Under the pieces are notes generated by a model. The model did no database searches and had not been told where the DNA came from. It saw only the letters and a program-made list of their open reading frames with translations. The position numbers and the translations under genes are program-made. This document shows positions 56,714 through 64,000 of a stretch of 64,000 nucleotides of DNA, piece after piece (positions within the stretch are counted from its first letter, which is position 1; every line of letters begins with the position of its first letter). Source of the stretch: Niabella yanshanensis (GTDB taxonomy: Bacteria > Bacteroidota > Bacteroidia > Chitinophagales > Chitinophagaceae); contig NZ_CP139960.1 of assembly GCF_034424215.1 (NCBI RefSeq), positions 434,001 through 498,000 on the forward strand, in the 5' to 3' direction.

Positions 56714-59041
56714 ATGAGAAAAATTTGCTGGGTTGTTTTATTCTTACTGGCCTCAAAAACCGGATTACAGGCTCAATGGTTATGGGACGCAAAAAAAATG
56801 CACGCCATTAAAAGCAGGTTAACATCTTTAACGTATGCGTCTGCGTATAGCGCGTTGATGGCACAGGCCGACCGGGATCTTAGCAGGAATACCTATTCTG
56901 TGGTTCAGAAAAAGGGGGTAGCTCCCAGTGGCGATAAACACGATTATGTGAGCCTGAGCCGTTACTGGTGGCCCAATCCTAATACAGCCGATGGATTACC
57001 CTATGTCTATAAAGACGGCCAGTCTAACCCTGAGTTGGAACGCTACGACCGTAATACCCTGGGAGATATGTGCGCGGCTGTCAAAAACCTTTCACTTGCT
57101 TTTTTCTATAGTGGCGAGGAGAAGTATGCGCAGAAAGCCGTAAAACTCCTGCGGGCCTGGTTCCTGGATAAAGCGACACTCATGAACCCCAATCTTGAAT
57201 ATTCTCAGTTTATCCCTGGTAAAGACAATTCAAAAGGAAGGCCCGAAGGGTTAATTGACAGCTATTCTTTTGTTGAGCTGCTGAACAGCATCCAGTTATT
57301 AAAGACCTCCAAAAGTTATACAACAAATGATGAAGAAGGATTGAAACGATGGTTTGGCAGGTTTGCAAAGTGGCTGCAGGAAAGCCAGCAGGGCAAGAAG
57401 GAGAAAGCAGCTAAAAATAACCACGCCACAGCGTATGATTCGCAGCTGATTTACTATTTGCTGTTTTCTGGAAATGAGCCTGCGGCCAGGGATATTATCA
57501 ATGATTTTGCATCAAAAAGAATATTCGCGCAAATAGAACCTGATGGTAAGCAGCCTAATGAATTATGGCGTACGCTTGCTTATCATTATTCACAATACAA
57601 CCTCAGCCATATGCTTGATGTTTGTGCAGTAGCCAGCAAGCTGGGTGTTAACCTGCTGGACAAAAAATCGGCCGACGGAAGATCCATCTACACCGCTATG
57701 GACTATTTGGTTAGCTTTTTAGGTAAGGAAGTGGGCAGCTGGCCTTATAAACAAATTAGTGGTTGGGAGGCTAAACAACAGGATATTTGTAAGGACCTGG
57801 TTCGCATCCTCGATATGAACCCTTCCCTGCAGGTATACCAGGCCCTTTTTCAGAAATATGCCCGTCAGGATATTGCTGACCAGTGGAGATTACTCTACGG
57901 AGCCGATGACTTAGTAAGCCGGTTCTTTACATTTGCTTCCGCCCAATTTGATTATGCCATGAACCGCGTGGAGGCGGTTTATAACGAGTCGGCTAATAAA
58001 AAGGCGGTGCTGCCAAGGTCTGTAGATAAAGAAGGGAAGCTGGCACTGGTAGCACCCCGTGACTGGTGTTCCGGTTTTTTCCCCGGATCGTTGTGGATGA
58101 TGTATGGTTACACCGGGGCGGATAAATGGCGAACAGCCGCCGACCGGTATACCCGTTTGGTTGAACCGGAAAAAAATGACCGTAGCTCGCATGACGTAGG
58201 GTTTAAGATCAACTGTTCTTACGGGAACGGGTACCATTTAACAAAAAATGCAGGCTATAAAAGCGTAATCGTACAGGCGGCCGCCACATTGTCTAAGAGA
58301 TTCAATCCAGGTGTGGGAGCCATACGGTCCTGGGATTTCAATCGTGAGGTTTGGCAGTACCCGGTGATCATTGATAATATGATGAACCTGGAGCTGTTAT
58401 TTGAAGCGGCCCGGCTTACAGGAAATCAGGATTATTACAGGATTGCAGACACACATGCCGCCACTACCTTAAAAAATCATTTCCGTCCCGACTACTCATC
58501 CTACCATGTTGTGGATTATGATACTGCTACATCAAAGGTGAGGAAAAAGAATACACATCAGGGCTATGCAGATGGTTCGGCATGGGCAAGAGGACAGGCC
58601 TGGGCTTTGTATGGTTATACGATGAGCTACCGTTATACCCGTAATCCTTCTTATTTAAAACAGGCGCAGGGTGTTGCGCAATTTATTCTTAAGAACAGGC
58701 ATTTACCTGCTGATCTTATTCCTTATTGGGATTACAATGACCCCGCTATTCCAAAAGCGCCGAGAGATGCATCAGCCGCTTGCATTACTGCTTCCGCTTT
58801 GTATGAGCTGGCCAGGTATAGCCCAAACGACAGCAGCTTTTACAGCCAAACCGGAGATGCCATTGTCGGCAATTTGCTTCAGTATTACCAGGCCAAAGAA
58901 AAGGCTGACGAAGGTTTTTTGCTATTGCATTCAACAGGTCACTATCCCCACCACAGTGAAGTAGATGTACCCATCAGCTATGCCGATTACTATTTTCTGG
59001 AAGCGCTTACACGCAGAAAAGGCCTGGAAGCCGGGTTATAA
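56714..59041 (+). CDS. Two-domain secreted enzyme: alginate-lyase-fold lyase plus GH88 unsaturated uronyl hydrolase
   Basis: The 775-residue exported protein has the signal MRKICWVVLFLLASKTGLQAQ. Residues about 25-370 read as an alginate_lyase-superfamily (PL38/PL5-like) domain: HDYVSLSRYWWPNPNTADGLPY, YSQFIPGKDNSKGRPEGLID, NNHATAYDSQLIYYLL and HYSQYNLSHM. Residues about 400-775 read as GH88 unsaturated glucuronyl hydrolase. Asp494 in SHDVGFK and Asp554 in IIDNMMNLELL, 60 residues apart, match the catalytic Asp pair of UGL (88 and 149). Cleavage by the lyase would create the unsaturated ends that the GH88 half removes. First in the plus-strand operon. Confidence 0.82.
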   Translation: MRKICWVVLFLLASKTGLQAQWLWDAKKMHAIKSRLTSLTYASAYSALMAQADRDLSRNTYSVVQKKGVAPSGDKHDYVSLSRYWWPNPNTADGLPYVYKDGQSNPELERYDRNTLGDMCAAVKNLSLAFFYSGEEKYAQKAVKLLRAWFLDKATLMNPNLEYSQFIPGKDNSKGRPEGLIDSYSFVELLNSIQLLKTSKSYTTNDEEGLKRWFGRFAKWLQESQQGKKEKAAKNNHATAYDSQLIYYLLFSGNEPAARDIINDFASKRIFAQIEPDGKQPNELWRTLAYHYSQYNLSHMLDVCAVASKLGVNLLDKKSADGRSIYTAMDYLVSFLGKEVGSWPYKQISGWEAKQQDICKDLVRILDMNPSLQVYQALFQKYARQDIADQWRLLYGADDLVSRFFTFASAQFDYAMNRVEAVYNESANKKAVLPRSVDKEGKLALVAPRDWCSGFFPGSLWMMYGYTGADKWRTAADRYTRLVEPEKNDRSSHDVGFKINCSYGNGYHLTKNAGYKSVIVQAAATLSKRFNPGVGAIRSWDFNREVWQYPVIIDNMMNLELLFEAARLTGNQDYYRIADTHAATTLKNHFRPDYSSYHVVDYDTATSKVRKKNTHQGYADGSAWARGQAWALYGYTMSYRYTRNPSYLKQAQGVAQFILKNRHLPADLIPYWDYNDPAIPKAPRDASAACITASALYELARYSPNDSSFYSQTGDAIVGNLLQYYQAKEKADEGFLLLHSTGHYPHHSEVDVPISYADYYFLEALTRRKGLEAGL

Positions 59042-59112
59042 TGCCGCCAAACATTTTTTGGAACCTAGTTATTCAGCAGCAAAAGGAAATGAGCAAACAA
59101 AACCGTAAAACT

Positions 59113-59979
59113 ATGATCAGGAGTATAAAAATAACATTATTACTAATCTGCTTATTTGCATCCCTATATTTTACGGGATGTGGAAAGCGCAACAATGGCG
59201 ATAGTTTTATTCCGGACCAGGAGATAAAAAAGCCTTCGCCCGGAAATAATGATCCCGACAGCAAAACAATCAATTTTAACCGCACCGACGGTACCTATAC
59301 CAAAGCTATGGCGGCTGGCGACTTTGGAGTACCTATAGAAATGACCTGGCAAAATACAGATATTATCAGTAACCAGGCCCGGGTACGCATACCGGCCAAC
59401 ACGCTTTCGCAGGGAAATATCGTCAATATTGACGTAGCTGACGGCACAGAATATGAACTATCGTTCAAAGTCAAATTTGGAAATGGTTTTGACTGGAGCC
59501 GGGGTGGAAAGCTTGGTTTCGGTTTTCATATCGGAAACGGCTATACCGGCTGTAATAAGGCAGATAACGGATTAGGCGGCTCAGCACGCCTGATGTGGTA
59601 TAATGCTACAGGCAGTAAAACCAATAAGGTTACATCCGGAAGCTATTTTCGTCCTTATGTTTATTACAAAGATATGCCTGAAACCTGTGGTAACAGTTTT
59701 GGAAAACAAAGTAAAGAGCTGACTATCGACACCTGGTACACCATTAAGATAAAGGTAAAAAGTAATACCGGTTCTAATACCGATGGTCTGGTGGTTTACG
59801 AAGTAGATGGAGAAAACCTGCTGACACAAGCGATCAGATGGACCACCAATGATGCCTACCGGAAAATAAAATATATTACCTTCCACACTTTCAGAGGTGG
59901 CAGCCAGGAATATTGGCAGGCGACAACCGATGGTAATATTTTTTATGATGATGTTGTTATTAAAAGAATTGCCGGTTAA
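59113..59979 (+). CDS. PL14/PL20-like polysaccharide lyase lipoprotein (glucuronan-lyase-like)
   Basis: The 288-residue lipoprotein starts at ATG 59113 (MIRSIKITLLLICLFASLYFTGC, lipobox Cys). Upstream in-frame ATGs at 59041 and 59089 are possible but give a poorer signal. The jelly-roll domain has WSRGGKLGFGFHIGNG, GGSARLMWYN, WYTIKIKVKSN, DGLVVYEVDGENLL and YITFHTFRGG, a pattern I associate with PL14/PL20 lyases, the latter including fungal glucuronan lyase. It begins just after the fusion enzyme and probably cuts polyglucuronate at the surface. Confidence 0.72.
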   Translation: MIRSIKITLLLICLFASLYFTGCGKRNNGDSFIPDQEIKKPSPGNNDPDSKTINFNRTDGTYTKAMAAGDFGVPIEMTWQNTDIISNQARVRIPANTLSQGNIVNIDVADGTEYELSFKVKFGNGFDWSRGGKLGFGFHIGNGYTGCNKADNGLGGSARLMWYNATGSKTNKVTSGSYFRPYVYYKDMPETCGNSFGKQSKELTIDTWYTIKIKVKSNTGSNTDGLVVYEVDGENLLTQAIRWTTNDAYRKIKYITFHTFRGGSQEYWQATTDGNIFYDDVVIKRIAG

Positions 59980-60323
59980 TAAGCCCGGTATTTTTTAATA
60001 GCCCGCCAGGGAGATCAAAAGCGCAATGAATCATTGGAAAAGATTCCCTGAATAATTTCATTTCTATTCAATAAATTGATAATCATTGTTTTTTATTTTT
60101 CCTGACGCGTTTTTGACGTATCCTTTTTTTTGGAAATCATACCTTTGGTACTGCATATTTGTAAGCTGATACGCAAATGAGAATTGCTTGCTATTTGCAG
60201 CGTTGAGGCATGGGTTACTTCGAAAATCAAACAGGACTCCTGTACACTGCGCTATCATTACTGTGATCTGCTCATGGTTCAGGTCGTACAGAAATATTTT
60301 TATTAACCTTTTATAAACTAACG
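59980..60323. other. Intergenic region, no supported gene
   Basis: The 344 bp between the lipoprotein and GH18 genes hold only a low-quality minus-strand frame (60064-60354) overlapping the GH18 start. A weak CCGG-based hairpin with a T-run follows the lipoprotein stop (about 59972-60000). A GH18 promoter is likely but not identified. Confidence 0.45.
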
Positions 60324-61358
60324 ATGATAAGAACGGCTGGCTTGTTTTTAGCAATGATATTATTGGGCGCGTCTCTCTGGGCCACGCCCTCCTTCAATGA
60401 AAAACCACAAAAAGTGGTAGTTGCCTATGTAACTTCCTGGACCCAGGCACTGCCCGATACAAGATATGTGACCCATATCAATTATGCTTTTGGACATGTT
60501 ACAGAAACATTTGACGGGGTGAGAATTGACAATCCGCAGCGGTTAAAAACCGTGGCTGCCTTAAAAACGGCAAGTAAAGAACTAAAAGTACTGCTTTCCA
60601 TTGGGGGCTGGGGCAGCGGGCGCTTCAGCGAAATGGCCGCTGACAATAATAACCGTAAAAAGTTTGCGGACGATTGCGCCCGCGTGGTTAAAGAATATGA
60701 CTTGGATGGTATTGATATTGATTGGGAGTATCCCACCAGCAAAGCGGGAGGCATTTCCGCTTCTGATGATGATACAAAGAATTTTACATTGCTGATGGAA
60801 GACATACGGGAAGCCATCGGGAAGAGAAAATTGCTGACATTGGCAACAGTGATGAGCGGAAAGTACATCGACTTTGCGGCCATTAAGGACCTGGTAGACT
60901 TTGTAAATATTATGGCCTATGATTCTGGAAATCCTCCCAAACACCATGCTGCCTTACACCGTTCAGAAATGACTGGTTCCGGGTCAGGAGAAGAAGGTGT
61001 GAACGCCCATCATGCAGCCGGTATGCCTGTTGATAAGCTGGTTTTGGGTATACCTTTTTACGGAAGGGGCAATAATAAAGACATCAAGGGGTTTGTACAT
61101 TATAGAGACCTCATTAAACTAACCGGTTTTGAAAGTAAATGGGACGCCATTGCCAAAGTACCTTACCTCGTCAACGCTGCCGGGGAAATGGTGTGCACTT
61201 ACGAAACGCCCGAGTCAATAAAAATAAAAGCTGCCTTTATTAATGCGAATAATTTACGGGGCGCTATGTACTGGGAGTATGCGGGCGATACAGATGACGG
61301 TCTTCTAAGCAGGACCGTTTTCGAAGAGGTAATGAAAGCTGCATCGGGCAAAAAATAA
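60324..61358 (+). CDS. Secreted GH18 chitinase-fold glycosidase
   Basis: The 344-residue exported enzyme has the signal MIRTAGLFLAMILLGASLWA. The GH18 barrel motifs are intact: LLSIGGWGSG (residues 91-99) and the catalytic DGIDIDWEYP with Asp128, Asp131, Asp133 and Glu135. FVNIMAYD, the later GIPFYGRG and MYWEYAGD complete the barrel. It can hydrolyse chitin or GlcNAc-containing glycans by substrate-assisted catalysis. It lies between the glucuronate lyases and GH3, so a mixed fungal-type wall substrate is an inference. Full length, single domain. Confidence 0.92.
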   Translation: MIRTAGLFLAMILLGASLWATPSFNEKPQKVVVAYVTSWTQALPDTRYVTHINYAFGHVTETFDGVRIDNPQRLKTVAALKTASKELKVLLSIGGWGSGRFSEMAADNNNRKKFADDCARVVKEYDLDGIDIDWEYPTSKAGGISASDDDTKNFTLLMEDIREAIGKRKLLTLATVMSGKYIDFAAIKDLVDFVNIMAYDSGNPPKHHAALHRSEMTGSGSGEEGVNAHHAAGMPVDKLVLGIPFYGRGNNKDIKGFVHYRDLIKLTGFESKWDAIAKVPYLVNAAGEMVCTYETPESIKIKAAFINANNLRGAMYWEYAGDTDDGLLSRTVFEEVMKAASGKK

Positions 61359-61411
61359 AAGTTCAATTAATATAACAGATCGCTTATCGCAAGGAATCCG
61401 GGGCGAAAGAA

Positions 61412-61432
61412 GCGCAGTAATTCTTATTGCGC
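61412..61432 (+). terminator. Hairpin downstream of GH18
   Basis: GCGCAGTAA (61412-61420) and TTATTGCGC (61424-61432) pair over 9 bp with one G-T and loop TTC. There is no strong T-run, so it is a possible terminator or stabiliser. The rest of the 298-bp gap to GH3 shows nothing I can assign. Confidence 0.4.
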
Positions 61433-61656
61433 AGCTATTGCTATTTATTAATGAACTTGTTTAAAATTTCCGGTATCCCATCCCTACAGGACAATAACGA
61501 ACTCGTTCGATAGTGTTGTTACCAATCTAAGGTCTCTTCGGGACTAGATATTGGTATAAAAAAATCCATTTACGAACCATTAAGCCTCGCAGAAGCGACA
61601 TATTATCATTTAGTCTAAGTGTTTAAACAATTTCAATAAATCAATTAGTATATTCA

Positions 61657-63918
61657 ATGAACCGGGGAAAACTCAGGATGTTTTTAGTGGTCTTTTTAGC
61701 CTTCTCAATGCACATGTCGTTATATAGCCAAAATAAAAGTATTTATAAAGACAGGACCCGATCTGAATCAGATCGGGTAGGAGACCTGATCAGGCAAATG
61801 ACTTTAGCGGAAAAGATCGGGCAGATGAACCAGCTGAATTTTGAAAAAATAACTACGGGTATTGAGGAAAAGGTCAAAACAGGGGAGGTGGGTTCTTTAT
61901 TAAATGTAACCAACCCGGTGGAAGTAAATAAGCTCCAGGAAATAGCGCTGAAACAAAGCCGGCTGGGCATTCCGTTAATTATCGGGCGCGATGTAATTCA
62001 TGGCTTGCATACCATCTTTCCTATTCCATTAGGCCAGGCAGCTTCCTTTGACGATGAGCTGGTAAAAAACGCCGCCCATATAGCGGCCGTAGAGTCCCGT
62101 GAAAAGGGTATTAACTGGACTTTTGCGCCGATGCTGGACATCAGCCGCGATCCAAGATGGGGAAGGATCGCTGAAAGTTTGGGTGAAGATCCCTACCTGG
62201 CGGGGCGTTTAGGAGCAGCTATGGTGAGGGGATTCCAGGGTAATACATTATCGGATCCTACTTCTATTGCTGCTTGTTTAAAACATTTTGTTGGCTATGG
62301 CGCGGCCGAAGGCGGCAGGGATTATAATAGCACTAATATACCCATTCACCTGTTACGTAATGTTTACCTGGAGCCTTTCAGGAAATCAGTGGAAGCGGGC
62401 GCTGCTACCGTAATGACTTCTTTCAACGACAACGATGGTGTACCTGCTTCGGGAAACAGCTTTCTCCTGAAACAGGTGCTGCGGAAAGAATGGAAGTTTG
62501 ATGGATTTGTGGTTTCAGACTGGGCATCTATGTCGGAGATGATCCCGCATGGTTTTGCTGCGGATAGAAAGGAAGTAGCTTCGCTTTCAGCCAATGCGGG
62601 GCTGGATATGGAGATGGTAAGCCAAACCTATATCCAGAACTTATCCCAATTGGTCAAAGAAGGAAAAGTACCCATTCAAACCATTGATGAACTGGTTAAA
62701 AATATTCTTCGCATCAAATTTCGCATGGGATTGTTTGAGAATCCTTTTGCGCCCATCGGTGACCCAGGCAAAACCTACTCGCAGGCGCATTTAGCCGCAG
62801 CAAGAGAAGCAGCTATTAAATCGGCGGTTTTATTAAAAAATAATAACCAGCTATTACCGCTTGACAAGGGTAAAAAGATTGCAGTGATTGGCCCTATGGC
62901 CGACGCACCGCATGACCAGATGGGCACCTGGGTTTTTGATGGACAGAAAGAACATACCATAACACCTGTCAAAGCTCTACAAACCGAATACACGCATATT
63001 AACTATGTATATGAACCCGCACTGGCATTCAGCAGGGATAAAAATAAAGCCCGTTTCGAAAAAGCGGTGGAGGCTGCAAAACAAGCCGATGTTGCGGTTG
63101 TTTTCCTGGGAGAGGAATCTATTCTCTCGGGCGAAGCGCATTCTTTATCCAATATTAATTTGATAGGCGTGCAATCAGATTTGCTGGCAGCGCTGCAGGC
63201 TGCTCATAAGCCGGTTGTACTGGTAGTGATGGCAGGCCGTCCATTAACGATTGAGCGGGATCTGCCCAATGCCGATGCGGTCTTATATAATTTTCATCCC
63301 GGTACCATGGGCGGGCCTGCTATTTTAGACCTGCTTTACGGGAAAGCTAATCCGGGTGGCAAATTACCCGTTACGTTTGTGCGCGAAGTAGGTCAGATCC
63401 CGATGTACTATAATCATAATAATACCGGCAGGCCAGGCCCTAAAAACCCAATGAAACTGGATGATATTCCACTGGAAGCCAAACAGAGCTCCCTGGGCAA
63501 TAGTTCTTTCTACCTAGACTCGGGAAGAGACCCTCTTTTCCCGTTTGGCTATGGTCTTTCTTACACCAGCTTTGTGTATACAGACCTGAAACTTTCGGCG
63601 GATAAGATACAACCGGGGCAAAAACTGGCAGTGTCGGTAACATTAACCAATTCCGGTAAATATGAAGGCACTGAAATAGCACAATTATACGTCCAGGATA
63701 TTGTTGGATCGATAGCCCGCCCGGTTAAAGAATTAAAAGGGTATCAAAAGATCAGTTTACAACCAGGGGAGTCAAAAAAAGTGATATTTGAATTGAGCGC
63801 CGGGGATTTGGCTTTCTACGGTTTAGATCTTATAAAGAAATCTGAAAAAGGATTGTTTAATGTATGGGTAGGAGGTAATAGCGACTCAGGGCTGAAATCT
63901 TCATTTTCTTTGCAATAA
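61657..63918 (+). CDS. Secreted beta-glucosidase-type glycoside hydrolase, GH3 (BglX-like)
   Basis: The 753-residue exported enzyme has a hydrophobic signal (MFLVVFLAFSMHMSLYSQ). The N-terminal barrel has DVIHGLHTIFPIPLGQAASF and INWTFAPMLDISRDPRWGRI, with the nucleophile Asp288 in DGFVVSDWASM. The C-terminal domain (about 390-600) has KIAVIGPMADAPHDQMG, and a fibronectin-III-like end has PGQKLAVSVTLTNSGKYEGTE. Full length. It releases terminal beta-linked glucose or related sugars. It is the last gene seen in this locus. Confidence 0.93.
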   Translation: MNRGKLRMFLVVFLAFSMHMSLYSQNKSIYKDRTRSESDRVGDLIRQMTLAEKIGQMNQLNFEKITTGIEEKVKTGEVGSLLNVTNPVEVNKLQEIALKQSRLGIPLIIGRDVIHGLHTIFPIPLGQAASFDDELVKNAAHIAAVESREKGINWTFAPMLDISRDPRWGRIAESLGEDPYLAGRLGAAMVRGFQGNTLSDPTSIAACLKHFVGYGAAEGGRDYNSTNIPIHLLRNVYLEPFRKSVEAGAATVMTSFNDNDGVPASGNSFLLKQVLRKEWKFDGFVVSDWASMSEMIPHGFAADRKEVASLSANAGLDMEMVSQTYIQNLSQLVKEGKVPIQTIDELVKNILRIKFRMGLFENPFAPIGDPGKTYSQAHLAAAREAAIKSAVLLKNNNQLLPLDKGKKIAVIGPMADAPHDQMGTWVFDGQKEHTITPVKALQTEYTHINYVYEPALAFSRDKNKARFEKAVEAAKQADVAVVFLGEESILSGEAHSLSNINLIGVQSDLLAALQAAHKPVVLVVMAGRPLTIERDLPNADAVLYNFHPGTMGGPAILDLLYGKANPGGKLPVTFVREVGQIPMYYNHNNTGRPGPKNPMKLDDIPLEAKQSSLGNSSFYLDSGRDPLFPFGYGLSYTSFVYTDLKLSADKIQPGQKLAVSVTLTNSGKYEGTEIAQLYVQDIVGSIARPVKELKGYQKISLQPGESKKVIFELSAGDLAFYGLDLIKKSEKGLFNVWVGGNSDSGLKSSFSLQ

Positions 63919-64000
63919 TAGTACTTAACCCGGCATTGTATAGAAAATGTCCAATGACAAACGGAATCTACCATAATTTATAAGTGCATACGAAACGGGT

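Noticed and set aside
60064-60354. Minus-strand 96-codon frame
   Set aside because: It overlaps the GH18 start, has no recognisable motif and low-complexity composition; judged a chance frame.

Overview
The window looks like a chromosomal piece of a Bacteroidota bacterium, most likely of the Chitinophagaceae. The signs are a SusC/SusD pair with a DUF6377 regulator, many secreted glycoside hydrolases, lipoproteins with SC/GC lipoboxes, TAnnTTTG-type promoter boxes and moderate GC. No species can be named from the sequence alone.

Layout. (1) 1-8.8 kb, general genes: a partial WYL regulator, a choice-of-anchor I lipoprotein, nicotinate phosphoribosyltransferase, a DHA2-type MFS exporter, a FUSC membrane protein, a CPBP protease and a DUF2071 protein. 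(2) 9-33.1 kb, a co-oriented saccharolytic and catabolic block. It holds a beta-helix protein with a rhamnose-mutarotase-like tail, a Gfo/Idh/MocA dehydrogenase, an SSS symporter, GH78, GH127, a RuBisCO-like protein (RLP), a DUF1537 sugar-acid kinase, an Asp/Glu-racemase-fold protein, a BASS carrier, GH2 and GH106. Two near-identical 1378-bp IS3-family copies sit in it in direct orientation. (3) 33.1-39.4 kb: a decayed GT39-like pseudogene, a DUF5703 protein plus a sialate-O-acetylesterase-type esterase, and a divergent AraC regulator. (4) 39.4-46.7 kb: a DeoR regulator, secreted EEP hydrolase, AI-2E transporter, NUDIX, dapF, nucleoside phosphorylase, tRNA-Cys and a Tat-exported Gfo/Idh/MocA protein. 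(5) 46.7-64 kb, a polysaccharide utilisation locus: DUF6377 regulator, SusD, SusC and a SusE/F-position lipoprotein on the minus strand. Divergent from these are an alginate-lyase-fold/GH88 fusion, a PL14/PL20-like lipoprotein, GH18 and GH3.

How they may work together. Region 2 combines enzyme families known from rhamnogalacturonan side-chain breakdown with a dehydrogenase, DUF1537 kinase and RLP. That combination resembles the published D-apiose/D-apionate routes, but the racemase-fold protein and BASS carrier do not fit a pathway I know. This is the best candidate for an undescribed system here. Region 5 combines a lyase, an unsaturated-uronyl hydrolase and a glucuronan-lyase-like lipoprotein with a chitinase-fold enzyme and a beta-glucosidase. 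A polyglucuronate target, possibly in fungal walls, is a reasonable inference.

Family assignments come from motif recognition only; no database search was possible.
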